From Polynucleobacter sp. (lineage in GTDB: Bacteria > Pseudomonadota > Gammaproteobacteria > Burkholderiales > Burkholderiaceae): 64,000 nt of DNA. A model generated the notes under the pieces. That model was not told where the DNA came from and searched no databases. It was given only the letters and a program-made list of their open reading frames with translations. The stretch is from positions 1-64,000 of the forward strand of contig JAEMSI010000005.1 of the NCBI GenBank assembly GCA_016462905.1. The letters are read 5' to 3'. Position numbers and translations under genes: made by a program. Position 1 is the first letter of the stretch. The number at the start of each line of letters is the position of its first letter. Shown here one piece after another: positions 33,883-45,592 of the stretch.

Positions 33883-34560
33883 ATGAAAGTAGTTGCATTC
33901 GAAAGAAGCGTACAGGGCACTGGTGCGAGCCGCCGCCTGCGCAATTCCGGGAAAACCCCTGGAATTCTTTATGGCGGAAAAACAGAAAATCCTCGCGCAA
34001 TTGAACTCGATCACAATGCTCTTTTTCACGCGCTACGTAAAGAGGCATTCCATTCTTCAATTCTAGATATTGAAATTGGCGGAAAAACCCAAAAAGCATT
34101 ATTGCGTGATTACCAAATGCACCCATTTAAGCCTTTAGTTTTGCATATCGATTTTCAACGCGTTTCCGCTACAGAAAAAATTCATATGCGCATCCCATTG
34201 CACTTCACTAACGCCGAGCAGTCTGATGCGGTGAAGTTTGGTGGAGCTGTAGTGAGTCATATTGCCAATGATCTAGAAATCACCTGCTTACCAGCAGATC
34301 TACCTGAGTTCTTAGAAGTTAATTTGGGCTCTATTGTGGTGGGGCAATCGATTCACGCAAAAGAAGTTCCCTTACCCAAAGGCGTTTCCTTGGTACTGCA
34401 TGTTGAACAAGAGAACCCGGTTATTGCCAATGCGCGCATCCCAACCGTGAAGGCTGAACCCGATCCAGCTGAAGCGGCTACAGCTCTAGCTGCGGCGGCG
34501 ACACCTACCGCTACTGAAGGTGCAGAAGCAGGCAAAGAAAAAGAGTCTGAGAAAAAATAA
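33883..34560 (+). CDS. rplY: 50S ribosomal protein L25 (Ctc-type)
   Basis: [33 protein letters not shown]-terminal TL5/Ctc domain and A/E-rich tail. Confidence 0.96.
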   Translation: MKVVAFERSVQGTGASRRLRNSGKTPGILYGGKTENPRAIELDHNALFHALRKEAFHSSILDIEIGGKTQKALLRDYQMHPFKPLVLHIDFQRVSATEKIHMRIPLHFTNAEQSDAVKFGGAVVSHIANDLEITCLPADLPEFLEVNLGSIVVGQSIHAKEVPLPKGVSLVLHVEQENPVIANARIPTVKAEPDPAEAATALAAAATPTATEGAEAGKEKESEKK

Positions 34561-34589
34561 GTTCGTTTTATTCTGGTTTCGATTAGCTG

Positions 34590-34629
34590 AAAAACCCGCT
34601 CAAGTTTATTTACTGAAGCGGGTTTTTTT
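34590..34629 (+). terminator. Intrinsic terminator after rplY
   Basis: aaaacccgct ... agcgggttttttt stem followed by T-run. Confidence 0.88.
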
Positions 34630-34673
34630 CTCAGTGAAGAACTGCTTACTGTGCTCTCATTAAAATTCCTTTT

Positions 34674-35276
34674 ATGATTCAATTAATTGTTGGTTTAGGC
34701 AATCCCGGCAACAAACATGAGGGCGATCGACATAATGCCGGTTTCTGGTTTGTGTCTGCTTTAGCCAAGCAACATAAACAAACTTTAGTATCTGAAAAAC
34801 GCTTCCAAGGTCAAATAGCGAAAATAAAAATTGCCACTCACGAGGTATGGCTCTTGCAGCCCGAGACATTTATGAACTTAAGTGGTGAGTCGGTTGCTGC
34901 AGTTTGTCGTTTTCGTAAAATCCCCCCACAAGAGGTTTTAGTTATACACGATGAACTTGATCTTAAACCAGGCATTGCCAGATTAAAACAAGGTGGCGGA
35001 ACTGGGGGTCACAACGGTCTCAAAGATATTCAGGCGCAACTTGGAAACCCGCAATTTTGGCGACTGCGGCTTGGAATCGGACACCCTCGTGATATTGAAT
35101 TGGTCAAAAATGGAGAAAAACCAGTAATGGATGTCGCTGATTTTGTTTTGAAAAGACCTACCGCATCCGAAGAAGAAAAAATACATCGAGCGATCGAGCG
35201 ATCGATTGCCATATTGCCCAAATTAGTTCTCGGTGATGCACAAAATGCGATGCAAGAACTGCATCAGGACGAATAA
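34674..35276 (+). CDS. pth: Peptidyl-tRNA hydrolase
   Basis: IQLIVGLGNPGNKHEGDRHNAGFWFV; KQGGGTGGHNGLKDI. Confidence 0.97.
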   Translation: MIQLIVGLGNPGNKHEGDRHNAGFWFVSALAKQHKQTLVSEKRFQGQIAKIKIATHEVWLLQPETFMNLSGESVAAVCRFRKIPPQEVLVIHDELDLKPGIARLKQGGGTGGHNGLKDIQAQLGNPQFWRLRLGIGHPRDIELVKNGEKPVMDVADFVLKRPTASEEEKIHRAIERSIAILPKLVLGDAQNAMQELHQDE

Positions 35277-35279
35277 AGT

Positions 35280-36056
<777 letters not shown>

Positions 36057-36094
36057 TTATCCAAGCCCAAGAATGGGCTCTCAACAACTACAGT

Positions 36095-36691
36095 TTAGCT
36101 GGATCTCCCAGAAAATAGAAAAGCCTGTACTTGCGTGGTTTTCATTTGCTTTGCAAGCTGCCAACTGGGGCCTAGACAAACTAGAATGTCCTCTAAATGA
36201 ACTTTGGTGGGGCATTCAATATAAATTCGCCCCCCTGCATGAGGATCACAGCAATGTGCCGCCTGTATCACTATCTTTTCGAATAAATCGTAACTAGCAA
36301 ATGGCGGGTCAATAAAAATTAGATCCCAACTGGAACCGGCTTGACGATCTAAAAATACAGTGGCGTCTTCACAGATTAAATTAACTTTTCCTAGGCAGGG
36401 GCTTGAATTTAATAAAGTCAATTGCTTTTCAAGATTTGCAAATATCGCGCGTTCTTTCTCGATTAAAGTAACCCAGCTCGCACCCCGTGAGGCAGCCTCA
36501 AAACCCAGCGCTCCACTGCCCGCAAACAAATCGAGTACCCGCAGATTCGATAAATCCCTGCCCAACCAATTAAACAAAGTTTCACGTACACGATCAGAGC
36601 TAGGTCTTAATCCAGGCCGATTGAGTACAGGAATTTTTCGGCTGCGCCAAATACCTGAAATAATCCGGATTTGATTTGCTTGGTCAGCCAA
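36095..36691 (-). CDS. rsmD: 16S rRNA (guanine(966)-N(2))-methyltransferase
   Basis: IISGIWRSRKIPVL..GLRPSSDRVRETLFNWLG; DLFAGSGALGFEAASRGA; DPPF. Confidence 0.95.
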   Translation of the reverse strand: MADQANQIRIISGIWRSRKIPVLNRPGLRPSSDRVRETLFNWLGRDLSNLRVLDLFAGSGALGFEAASRGASWVTLIEKERAIFANLEKQLTLLNSSPCLGKVNLICEDATVFLDRQAGSSWDLIFIDPPFASYDLFEKIVIQAAHCCDPHAGGRIYIECPTKVHLEDILVCLGPSWQLAKQMKTTQVQAFLFSGRSS

Positions 36692-36700
36692 AGAAATGAT

Positions 36701-38062
36701 TTACTTTTGTTGAGGTCCAAGCACTACGGTTAACATTCGTTGCATATCTAAATGCCTTTTAAATGCCTGCTGAATTTGTTCGCGACTGACAAGGGCTACA
36801 TTGTTGGTCCAAGTATCCATCGTATCTAATGGCAAACGATTCCATGTAATTGCTGATAAATTTTCAAGTAATTTTCGATTGCTATCAATCCTTAATGGAT
36901 ACCCATTTATTAAATTCGCCTTAGCAGCTTCAAGTTCTTTATCATCAGGTCCGTTAAGAATAAATTGACCAATAGTCTCAGCCAACACTTGCAAACTTAA
37001 TTTAGCCTGATCGTTTCTGGTTTGAACACCGGCTTGAAAAATTCCTGTGTCTTGCCCAAAATTGAAATAGCTGTAAACACTATAGGCTAAGCCTCGCTTT
37101 TCACGAACCTCTGCCATTAAGCGCGAGACGAAACCACCGCCCCCCAAAACATAGTTACCCACCATCAATGGAAAATAATCAGGGTGATCTCGAGCCACTC
37201 CTGTCATTCCCATAGCGATATGAGTCTGCTGACTATCAAAAACGACTTGGATTTCTCGCTCAGAACTGGGCAACAGGGGTGATACCGATAATTTAACTAG
37301 AGGCGAAGGATTTTTTGCTTTATTTTTAAGTTCTGCGCTTAACTGAAAGGCAATTAAATTGGCTTCAGCAATATCTAAGTCACCAACTAGATTAATAATG
37401 ATTCGATCTTTAGTATAAAAGTCTTGATAAAAACGTTTTAAATCGCTGGGTTGAATTGCGGCAATCGATTGAGAGCTGGGTGATTCTGCTAAAGGGTACG
37501 CTCCATATACTGCTCTTTTAAAACGCTTTGCTAATACCACATCTGGTTTCGTATTTTCTTCCCGCAAAGCAGTCATCGTGCGCTGTTTCTCACGCTCAAT
37601 AATTTTGGGGTCATAAATTGGATTTGATAAAACGGCGGCAAGCAAAGGAATAGCCCGCTCGCGGATATCGATGCGGCTTAAAGATCGCAATTTAATTAAG
37701 GCTCTTTCGCCGCTTGCGCCAGTACTTAGGTTGGCGCCTAAATCAGCAATTTCATCTGCCAACCTTGCTTCGCTCATCATTTGCCGATTCAAGATAATGC
37801 CGCGATCTAACAAATCGGCAGTCATTGCAGCAAGACCACTCTTGCCCTTAGGATCATAGCGCCCACCAGCATCGATACTAATTTCAATATCAATCATCGG
37901 CAAACTTTTAGTTTGAATTAAGTAAGCCTCGACCCCATTTTGAGGATTTAATTTGTGAATGGGTAGGGCTGCATTAGCGCTACTAAAAATCATTACTCCG
38001 AGCAATAAAAGCCATTTAATGGAACTCGTTTTAAATTGATAAAACATATTCATGGTTTCCAT
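36701..38062 (-). CDS. M16 family peptidase-like protein (non-catalytic-type partner)
   Basis: Peptidase M16 fold; lacks HxxEH; GGGGFVSRLMAEVREKRGLAYSVYS; tandem with the next gene. Confidence 0.88.
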   Translation of the reverse strand: METMNMFYQFKTSSIKWLLLLGVMIFSSANAALPIHKLNPQNGVEAYLIQTKSLPMIDIEISIDAGGRYDPKGKSGLAAMTADLLDRGIILNRQMMSEARLADEIADLGANLSTGASGERALIKLRSLSRIDIRERAIPLLAAVLSNPIYDPKIIEREKQRTMTALREENTKPDVVLAKRFKRAVYGAYPLAESPSSQSIAAIQPSDLKRFYQDFYTKDRIIINLVGDLDIAEANLIAFQLSAELKNKAKNPSPLVKLSVSPLLPSSEREIQVVFDSQQTHIAMGMTGVARDHPDYFPLMVGNYVLGGGGFVSRLMAEVREKRGLAYSVYSYFNFGQDTGIFQAGVQTRNDQAKLSLQVLAETIGQFILNGPDDKELEAAKANLINGYPLRIDSNRKLLENLSAITWNRLPLDTMDTWTNNVALVSREQIQQAFKRHLDMQRMLTVVLGPQQK

Positions 38063-39541
38063 CTAATGAGAGCGAAGATTTGACTTTTGTGGCTCTGCCT
38101 TACTGTTCGAGCGTGCTTGCGGATCTAATGTAACAAGAGTTAAACCTTCGTCTTGTAGATATTTTTTTGCAACCGCTTGAATTTGCTGCGGAGTAATGGA
38201 TTGCATACGATTTTGAATCGTATCCAACTGCCGCCAAGAGACGCCTGCAATTTCAGAAGACCCTATTTCCATCGCTTGTGCAAAAATAGAATCTCGCTTA
38301 TAAATCTGTTTGGCCAATAAGCGCACCTGAATCCGCTTTAATTCAGCCTCACTAATTCCCTGATTGATTATATTTTGTAAGCTAGCACGAATCGCTGCTT
38401 CTAACTGAGTCACCGTTTTATCCTTAGCCACCGAAGCCCTAATTAAAAATAACTGGGGCCCTCGCGAAATCAAGTCATAACCAGCATCAATTGAGTTGGC
38501 AACCTGTTTTTCGCGAACTAGTTCACGATTCAAACGTGCATTATCGTAACCATCTAATACGGCAGCTAATAATTCGAGAGCATAAGGCTCAATCTCTTCC
38601 ATGCGCTCTGGATTCAAATGGGGCACCTTCCAACCCATCGTGATTTGGGCTCCATCTGCTGGCGCCTTGATATTGACCCGCTTAATACCGCGTTGTGCAG
38701 GCTCTAATTGCGGCTTTCTTTCTGCCAATTCGCGGCTTGGTAATTGCCCATACGTTTCGTCTACCCATTGCTTTACTTCTTGCGGATTCACATCACCGCT
38801 AATCACCACAATGGCATTATTGGGTGCGTACCAATTCTGGTACCAAAGCCGAGCATCGCCTGGCTTTAGATTCTCTAAGTCATTCATCCAGCCGATGATT
38901 GGATGCCGATACGGCGACTCCATAAAAGCAGTTGCCATTAAGGACTCATACATCAAACTGCTCGGATTATCATCGGTTCGCAAGCGGCGCTCTTCCATAA
39001 CGACCTGAATTTCTTTTTGAAATTCCTCATCGGAAAATTGAAGATTGGCCATTCGATCAGACTCTAAACGAATCACATCCAATAATTTAGATTTTTCAAC
39101 TTGCTGAAAATAGGCAGTGTAATCTTGTGATGTGAATGCATTTTCACGACCACCCACCGCTGCTACTAATCGAGAAAAATCGCCAGCCTTTACTTTTTTA
39201 GTACCCTTAAACATCATGTGCTCTAAAACATGAGCCACGCCCGTTCTACCATTTATTTCATCCATCGAACCAGCCTTGTACCAGACCATATGAGCGACCG
39301 TAGGGGCGCGATGATCTTCTTTCACAATTAGGCGTAAACCATTGTTGAAGCGGTATTCGTGGGTTAGATTATCGGGACTGGATGACGCGCTTGAAGTTTG
39401 GTTCGCGAAAACTGCATTCATTGGTATCATGAATGCAACTATGCATAAAATAAAAACTTTATTTCTAAGCTGATGTACTCTGGCTATTCCACTGCTCACT
39501 GGATAAAGCTCCCGATTTAAAACTAAAATAGATGATTTCAT
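38063..39541 (-). CDS. M16 family zinc metallopeptidase
   Basis: HVLEHMMFKGT (HxxEH active site) and signal-like N-terminus. Confidence 0.92.
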   Translation of the reverse strand: MKSSILVLNRELYPVSSGIARVHQLRNKVFILCIVAFMIPMNAVFANQTSSASSSPDNLTHEYRFNNGLRLIVKEDHRAPTVAHMVWYKAGSMDEINGRTGVAHVLEHMMFKGTKKVKAGDFSRLVAAVGGRENAFTSQDYTAYFQQVEKSKLLDVIRLESDRMANLQFSDEEFQKEIQVVMEERRLRTDDNPSSLMYESLMATAFMESPYRHPIIGWMNDLENLKPGDARLWYQNWYAPNNAIVVISGDVNPQEVKQWVDETYGQLPSRELAERKPQLEPAQRGIKRVNIKAPADGAQITMGWKVPHLNPERMEEIEPYALELLAAVLDGYDNARLNRELVREKQVANSIDAGYDLISRGPQLFLIRASVAKDKTVTQLEAAIRASLQNIINQGISEAELKRIQVRLLAKQIYKRDSIFAQAMEIGSSEIAGVSWRQLDTIQNRMQSITPQQIQAVAKKYLQDEGLTLVTLDPQARSNSKAEPQKSNLRSH

Positions 39542-39567
39542 ACCTTATTTAATGAATTGTATCGATA

Positions 39568-40464
39568 ATGTTCGGTTTACGTAAAACCCTTGGGGCATTG
39601 TTTAAATTAAATCAAGTCGACGAAGTTTGGTTTGATGATCTGGAAGAAGCCCTAATTAAAGCGGATGTTGGCGTTAGTACTGCCAGTCAATTAATTCAGG
39701 CGCTAAAAAAATCGGCTAAATCACAATCGATTCAAAATCCAACTGATTTGCATCGTATTTTGGAACAAGAAATTGGCTCCCTTCTGCAAATCATTGAGCC
39801 CGCCCATAATCCATTGGCAGTAAACGCGGTCTCCCCCTCCCCTGAAATTTGGTTAATCGTCGGCGTCAATGGGGCTGGCAAAACAACCAGCATTGGAAAA
39901 CTGTGCCATCTTTTTCAAGAGCAAGGTAAATCCATCTTGCTGGCGGCTGGCGATACCTTTCGAGCTGCCGCTCGAGATCAGTTGAAAGAATGGGGTCTTC
40001 GTAATAAGGTGACTGTACTAAGTCAGGAAGGTGGCGACGCAGCGGCGATTGCGCATGATGCGATTCAGTCCGCTCTTTCTAAAAATATCGATGTCTTACT
40101 GATTGATACGGCTGGTCGTCTCGCTACTCAACAGAATCTAATGGAAGAATTAAAAAAAGTGAAGCGCGTTATTGCTAAGGTGCTGCCCGGGGCGCCTCAT
40201 CAAACAGTTTTGGTCTTAGACGGCAATACTGGTCAAAATGGCATCGCTCAAGTTCAAGCGTTTAAAGAAGCGATTGGCTTAAATGGTCTGATTATTACCA
40301 AGCTGGATGGTACAGCTAAAGGTGGTGTGATTTGCGCACTAGCCAATCTATTTCGATCGCAAAAAGAGCAGGATCGAACCTATGTTTACGCCGTAGGTAA
40401 AGGGGAAAAAATGGGGGATTTAGAGCTATTCAAGGCCAAATCCTATGCCGCTGAACTTTTATAA
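39568..40464 (+). CDS. ftsY: Signal recognition particle receptor FtsY (short N-terminus)
   Basis: [55 protein letters not shown]. Confidence 0.96.
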   Translation: MFGLRKTLGALFKLNQVDEVWFDDLEEALIKADVGVSTASQLIQALKKSAKSQSIQNPTDLHRILEQEIGSLLQIIEPAHNPLAVNAVSPSPEIWLIVGVNGAGKTTSIGKLCHLFQEQGKSILLAAGDTFRAAARDQLKEWGLRNKVTVLSQEGGDAAAIAHDAIQSALSKNIDVLLIDTAGRLATQQNLMEELKKVKRVIAKVLPGAPHQTVLVLDGNTGQNGIAQVQAFKEAIGLNGLIITKLDGTAKGGVICALANLFRSQKEQDRTYVYAVGKGEKMGDLELFKAKSYAAELL

Positions 40465-40501
40465 ATTCAATAAAATCAATAGTTTATAAATTTAATTTGC
40501 T

Positions 40502-40528
40502 TTAGCACTCGTACCGATAGAGTGCTAA
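40502..40528 (+). promoter_or_regulatory. CIRCE element (putative HrcA operator) upstream of rpoH
   Basis: TTAGCACTC-gtaccgata-GAGTGCTAA: exact match to the consensus inverted repeat with N9 spacer, 34 bp upstream of the rpoH ATG. Confidence 0.93.
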
Positions 40529-40562
40529 AATAGATTCATATTAACTCAGTAGTGAGCTATTC

Positions 40563-41480
40563 ATGAACCTGAAAACTAACTTAAATCCTTCTACAAACAA
40601 GGCTGGCTTAGCAGCCTTGGCTATGCCTTCTTTGCCCGCACTGGGTGTCGGTACGATCGATGCTTATATTTCGCATATCAACCGTTTACCCATGCTTTCT
40701 GCTACCGAAGAATTTCACCTTGCTCAAGAATTTCGTCGCACTGAAAATTTAGATGCTGCCCGTAGGCTCGTTCTATCTCATCTGCGCTTGGTAGCTTCGA
40801 TTTCTCGTCAATATCTTGGCTACGGAATTCCCCATGCCGATCTTATTCAAGAAGGCAATATAGGCTTGATGAAAGCGGTAAAGCGCTATGACCCTGCTCA
40901 GGGAGTGCGTTTAGTTTCTTATGCGATTCATTGGATCAAAGCAGAAATTCACGAATACATTTTAAAAAACTGGCGCCTTGTTAAAGTTGCCACTACGAAA
41001 GCGCAACGTAAATTATTTTTTAATTTACGTAGCAATAAACCCACTCTCAATTCCTTAAGTCCAGGGGAAATAGAATCGCTTGCAAAAGCCTTGGATGTTC
41101 GCGGGGAAGATGTCCGAGAGATGGAAGTGCGCTTAGCGGGAGGCGATGTATCGATCGAAGGGGATGACACGGATGATGATTCTTTTGCCCCGATTCAATG
41201 GTTAGCAGATGAGCGTAGCGAACCCACGGCGGTGATGGCCAACTCAGAACTTCATCAACTGTTCGGCCCCAAATTAGACCAGGCTCTCAATGGTCTGGAT
41301 GAAAGAAGTCGTCATATTGTTCAAGCACGCTGGCTTGATATAGACGCTGACGGTAAGGGCGCCAAAACACTTCATGATTTAGCGGACGAGTACCAAATCT
41401 CTGCTGAACGTGTAAGGCAAATTGAAGTAGCGGCATTTAAAAAAATGCGTCAGACACTACAAGCTGAAACACTAAACTAA
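40563..41480 (+). CDS. rpoH: RNA polymerase sigma-32 factor
   Basis: ATEEFHLAQEFRRTENLDAARRLVLSHLRLVASISRQYLGYGIPHADLIQEGNIGLMKAVKRYDPAQGVRLVSYAIHWIKAEIHEYIL; RpoH box-type region and C-terminal HTH. Confidence 0.96.
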   Translation: MNLKTNLNPSTNKAGLAALAMPSLPALGVGTIDAYISHINRLPMLSATEEFHLAQEFRRTENLDAARRLVLSHLRLVASISRQYLGYGIPHADLIQEGNIGLMKAVKRYDPAQGVRLVSYAIHWIKAEIHEYILKNWRLVKVATTKAQRKLFFNLRSNKPTLNSLSPGEIESLAKALDVRGEDVREMEVRLAGGDVSIEGDDTDDDSFAPIQWLADERSEPTAVMANSELHQLFGPKLDQALNGLDERSRHIVQARWLDIDADGKGAKTLHDLADEYQISAERVRQIEVAAFKKMRQTLQAETLN

Positions 41481-41499
41481 AAATAATTTTGAGCGTAAA

Positions 41500-42117
41500 T
41501 TAAAGTAGTAATTGCTTGAGATCGTGGGCAATGGGATCGGGTCCCTGCCCATGTTTAATATACAGCCGCAAGCGCCCATCAGTATCGAACACATAACTTC
41601 CCGCAGTATGGTCTATCGTATAAGACTGTGGATTATGACCTGGTACTCGGTTGAAATAAATTTTAAAATCTTTTGTTAATTGAGTTAACGCGCTCTCACT
41701 CTCAGGCCTTAAGCCTATAAACCTAGGATCAAATGCAGCGGGATACTGTGCCATTAATTCAGGCGTATCTCGTTGCGGGTCTAATGAAACAAAAATAACT
41801 TGAACGCGATCTGCCAAGGGGCCCATTGCCACCATCACCGTTTGCATTTCTTGCAAGGTAATCGGGCAAACATCGGGGCAATGCGTGTATCCAAAAAACA
41901 AAACCACTAACTTACCTTGATAGTCTGCCAAGGTTTTCGTTTTGCCTTGAGAATCAAGTAAGCTAAATTGTCCTGCAAATGCTTTACTACCGGTAATATC
42001 AACGTTCTTAAAGTTGGGTTTTTCGCCACAGGAAACTAGAATAAAGGCAAGTATGGCCAAAAAAAACGCGGTGATTTTTATTTTGAACTGCGAATTAAAA
42101 CGAAACATAATGATCAA
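41500..42117 (-). CDS. SCO1/SenC family copper chaperone (lipoprotein)
   Basis: Lipobox [22 protein letters not shown]. Confidence 0.93.
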   Translation of the reverse strand: MIIMFRFNSQFKIKITAFFLAILAFILVSCGEKPNFKNVDITGSKAFAGQFSLLDSQGKTKTLADYQGKLVVLFFGYTHCPDVCPITLQEMQTVMVAMGPLADRVQVIFVSLDPQRDTPELMAQYPAAFDPRFIGLRPESESALTQLTKDFKIYFNRVPGHNPQSYTIDHTAGSYVFDTDGRLRLYIKHGQGPDPIAHDLKQLLL

Positions 42118-42988
42118 TCAAAATAGCAGCAAAAATTAGAGATAGGTAGGTGATGGAGTAACGAAACAATTTCTTGGCCAAGAAATCACTGTACGCTCGA
42201 TACAGCTCAATTGCATAGTAAACAAATAATCCACTCAAAATAATAGCGCTTAGCAAATAAAGCAAACCGCTCATTCCATATACATAGGGTAATAGCGAAG
42301 CAGCAAACAAAATTAGCGTGTACAGCAGAATATTCAGTAAAGTAAATTTTTCACCATGGGTAACTGGCAACATCGGCAAACCAGACTGCTCATAATCATC
42401 GCGGCGATAGAGCGCTAAGGCCCAAAAATGGGGCGGTGTCCATACAAAAATAATTAACACCAATAACCACGCCTCTGCAGATAATTGATTCGTCACTGCA
42501 ACCCAGCCTAAGGCTGGAGGCATAGCCCCCGATAAACCGCCTATCACGATATTTTGGGGTGTTGCGGGCTTCAGTAGCCAGGTATAGATCACGGCATAGC
42601 CGACAAAAGTTGCGAACGTTAACCACATCGTTAAGGGATTAGTAAAAACCCACAAAATTACCATTCCAGTGGCGCCCAAAAGAATTGAAAAAATAATAAT
42701 TTGGAATGGTGTGATTTCACCTGTAGCAGAGGGACGCCAAGCGGTGCGCCGCATTTTGGAATCAACCGCTTGCTCTATTAAGCAATTAACTGCAAATGCA
42801 GCGCCAGCAAGCAACCAAATACCCATCGTCCCGCCAATCAAAACCGGCCACGGCACCATTCCTGGGGTTGCGAGGAACATCCCAATAATTGCGCAAAACA
42901 CAGCCAATTGGGTAACGCGCGGTTTAGTTAAAACCCAATATTGCCTCCACCGTGGCATTTCGGGCCGAATCATTTTTTCGATACTCAT
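42095..42988 (-). CDS. ctaB: Protoheme IX farnesyltransferase
   Basis: [51 protein letters not shown]. Confidence 0.95.
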   Translation of the reverse strand: MSIEKMIRPEMPRWRQYWVLTKPRVTQLAVFCAIIGMFLATPGMVPWPVLIGGTMGIWLLAGAAFAVNCLIEQAVDSKMRRTAWRPSATGEITPFQIIIFSILLGATGMVILWVFTNPLTMWLTFATFVGYAVIYTWLLKPATPQNIVIGGLSGAMPPALGWVAVTNQLSAEAWLLVLIIFVWTPPHFWALALYRRDDYEQSGLPMLPVTHGEKFTLLNILLYTLILFAASLLPYVYGMSGLLYLLSAIILSGLFVYYAIELYRAYSDFLAKKLFRYSITYLSLIFAAILIDHYVSF

Positions 42989-44118
42989 ACTTTTCTTCCT
43001 GAGTTATCGACTGCCAAAAATGAACATGTAGACCAAGCGCTCATCCGCGTTAAACAAAAAACAAGGCCTGCCGCTCCTCCCGTATGCATTAAAGCCGCCA
43101 ATAAAGGCCACTGAAAAACGACATTTGAAATTCCCGTCACAATTTGCAGGCTTAATAAAATCATTAAACACTTAGCCCAAAAAACTAAATTCGGATTGCG
43201 GGTAGCATAAGCCCGTATCGCTAAATAAATCAACGCAGTAGCTGCAAAAATAGCTGTCGCACGATGGGTCCAATGAATGGTTACCAATGACGTCATTGAT
43301 AGAGACTCACCCGTTTTGGTTTGGCCTAAATCGCGCCACAGGTAAAAACTGTGTTGCCAATCAGTTGGGGGATACCACTGACCCAAACAAGTGGGGAAAT
43401 CGGGACAGGCTAAAACGGCGTAATTCGTACTAACCCAAGCGCCTAAAAATAGTTGTATTACTAATACTCCCGCTGCAAAGCTTAGGAGGCGTGCTGAAAT
43501 TTTGGAATGTTTAAAGATGGATTCGGTTTTATCGCTCGCACCAATCACGGTCTGATTCTTTTGGGCGTACCAGGTTAAGCAAGCAAATAAAAATAAGGCC
43601 AATAGTAAATGGGCCGAAACGATGATGGGTTGCAAGCGCAATGTCACCGTCCAAGCACCGAAGGCACCCTGCAAACTAACGAGAGTCAATAAAAACAAAC
43701 TGCCCATAAGCGCTTTATTTCCCAGTTGCTTACGCTGTCGCCATGCCAAAATCACTTGGGTAAGAATCAGGGCGCCAACACCCATGGCCAAATAACGGTG
43801 AATCATTTCTACCCATGCCTTAAAAACCGTTACAGGTCCGTTGGGCATCGCTTGTTCGGCGATTTGAATCTGCTCCAATGCCTTAAAAGGGTTAGAACTA
43901 CCGTAACATCCAGGCCAATCGGGACACCCTAAACCAGAATCACTTAATCGCGTAAATGCTCCAAACAAAATTAAATCAAAAGTAAAAAAAACTAATGCCC
44001 AATTGAGTTTGCTAAAAAAATCAATGCGTCGATTAAAATATAAGTAGCCTAATGGAATAACGGCAAAGCTTATTGCAATTCCAAAAAGTTCTAATATTAA
44101 TAATGGGGATGTCAACAT
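42985..44118 (-). CDS. ctaA: Heme A synthase (CtaA/COX15)
   Basis: [51 protein letters not shown]. Confidence 0.94.
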   Translation of the reverse strand: MLTSPLLILELFGIAISFAVIPLGYLYFNRRIDFFSKLNWALVFFTFDLILFGAFTRLSDSGLGCPDWPGCYGSSNPFKALEQIQIAEQAMPNGPVTVFKAWVEMIHRYLAMGVGALILTQVILAWRQRKQLGNKALMGSLFLLTLVSLQGAFGAWTVTLRLQPIIVSAHLLLALFLFACLTWYAQKNQTVIGASDKTESIFKHSKISARLLSFAAGVLVIQLFLGAWVSTNYAVLACPDFPTCLGQWYPPTDWQHSFYLWRDLGQTKTGESLSMTSLVTIHWTHRATAIFAATALIYLAIRAYATRNPNLVFWAKCLMILLSLQIVTGISNVVFQWPLLAALMHTGGAAGLVFCLTRMSAWSTCSFLAVDNSGRKV

Positions 44119-44121
44119 CGC

Positions 44122-44778
44122 TTATTGAGCTTTCTCACCCTTACGATTCAAGCGTAATAATTTTTCAAGATCTTTGCGCATTCTGACAAAGTCTTTTGCA
44201 TCGCCGGTGGCTGGAAAAAACATCATTTTTTCGCCGCTAGGATCAATTAATTGAATTTGTGAAGCTGCATTTTCCTTACCTAACCAAGCCCGCCAAGCAA
44301 CTGCCTGATCTTCAAGCGGTGCATTCACGATCATAAAACCTGCATTGGTCTGATCGTAGGCTTTAGCTAAATCGGGGTCGACTGGCTTACCGTCACTCAC
44401 CACCCAAACCAGCTGCAGACGAGGCGCTTCTTTACCCATAGCTACTCTAAGCTGTCTCATCAAGTATAAAAGCTGTACGCAAGCATCATTACCCTTACGA
44501 CACTCGTTGGCTGATCGCGAAACTAATAAAGTCCACTTACCTTTAGTTGGAATCGCCAACCAGTTGGGATTGATCGGCTGGGGCGGATTAACCAATACGC
44601 CATAATTTGTTTTATTACCTTCTGGCTTAAAAACGTAATATGCCAAATAAGAGGCAATCACTGGCGATGCGCAGGCTAATAATAAAAAAATCATTTGCAC
44701 ACGTCCGCGCCGAGTTCTAGCGTTCGGTGGCACCGAGTCGGGTTGACTGGCTGGTATTAGTAAATCTTGATCGCTCAC
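44122..44778 (-). CDS. Conserved membrane-anchored protein of the cytochrome oxidase assembly cluster
   Basis: Single TM, KWTLLVSRSANECRKGNDACVQLLYLMRQLRVAMGK; position between ctaA and SURF1 genes. Confidence 0.7.
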   Translation of the reverse strand: MSDQDLLIPASQPDSVPPNARTRRGRVQMIFLLLACASPVIASYLAYYVFKPEGNKTNYGVLVNPPQPINPNWLAIPTKGKWTLLVSRSANECRKGNDACVQLLYLMRQLRVAMGKEAPRLQLVWVVSDGKPVDPDLAKAYDQTNAGFMIVNAPLEDQAVAWRAWLGKENAASQIQLIDPSGEKMMFFPATGDAKDFVRMRKDLEKLLRLNRKGEKAQ

Positions 44779-44794
44779 TTGAATTTTCTTTAGA

Positions 44795-45571
44795 TCAACT
44801 CATTTGTTTACGGTAAGCAAGCCACCCAGTAATTAACCAAAACAGGGTAGCGCATGCGGCTAATGAAAACCACTGAAAAGCATAAGCATAATGGCGATCA
44901 ACCCCGAAGGTGATTGGTGGCCAATTACGACTTAAACCATCGCCATTATTGGGATCACTTTGACGAACGATAAACGGAAATTGATTCCATCCACCTATTT
45001 TTATTTGATCTTCCAAAATGAAATTTTGCATTACTCTAGGCTTTTTTGAGGTCATTTTTTCGTCATCGCTTTTTTCCGAGCCCAATTCAAAAACTTTACC
45101 AGGGCCAGAAAAAACAAGCCCTTGTATCTGAATAGTTTGCTGAGGGGTTTCAATTTTTGGCAAGCGCAAACGATCCTCGACATCCCTTGGGACCCAGCCA
45201 CGATTAACCCAAATCACTTTATTTTCTTTTCCCTCAATTTGAAATGGCATCAAAACGTAAAATCCAGAATGCCCCAGATTGCTTCCGCCCATCTCGGGAC
45301 TAGGTCTTGGACGATTATCAAGCCAAATGGCATATTCAGGCAGAAAATAACCTCGAACAAATACCCGCCGATAATTTATTTCCTGAAGACTCCAGTCCTT
45401 TTCTAAAAGCGAAACTGGCTTCAAAGCCTCCATTTGTATTAATTCATTACCGAGCGCTATTTTTCCTTGTGCCCGTTTGACCTGCCAAACGCCAGCGCCG
45501 ACGCCCACCATGACTAGTACTAAAGTCGCTAAACTGGCGATTTTTCTAGAAAATAAAAAGGTCAACAACAT
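44795..45571 (-). CDS. SURF1 family cytochrome oxidase biogenesis protein
   Basis: YRRVFVRGYFLPEYAIWLDNRP; GFYVLMPFQIEG..VIWVNRGWVPRD; N- and C-terminal TMs. Confidence 0.92.
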   Translation of the reverse strand: MLLTFLFSRKIASLATLVLVMVGVGAGVWQVKRAQGKIALGNELIQMEALKPVSLLEKDWSLQEINYRRVFVRGYFLPEYAIWLDNRPRPSPEMGGSNLGHSGFYVLMPFQIEGKENKVIWVNRGWVPRDVEDRLRLPKIETPQQTIQIQGLVFSGPGKVFELGSEKSDDEKMTSKKPRVMQNFILEDQIKIGGWNQFPFIVRQSDPNNGDGLSRNWPPITFGVDRHYAYAFQWFSLAACATLFWLITGWLAYRKQMS

Positions 45572-45592
45572 CTTCAGTGGTAGGATTTAGTC

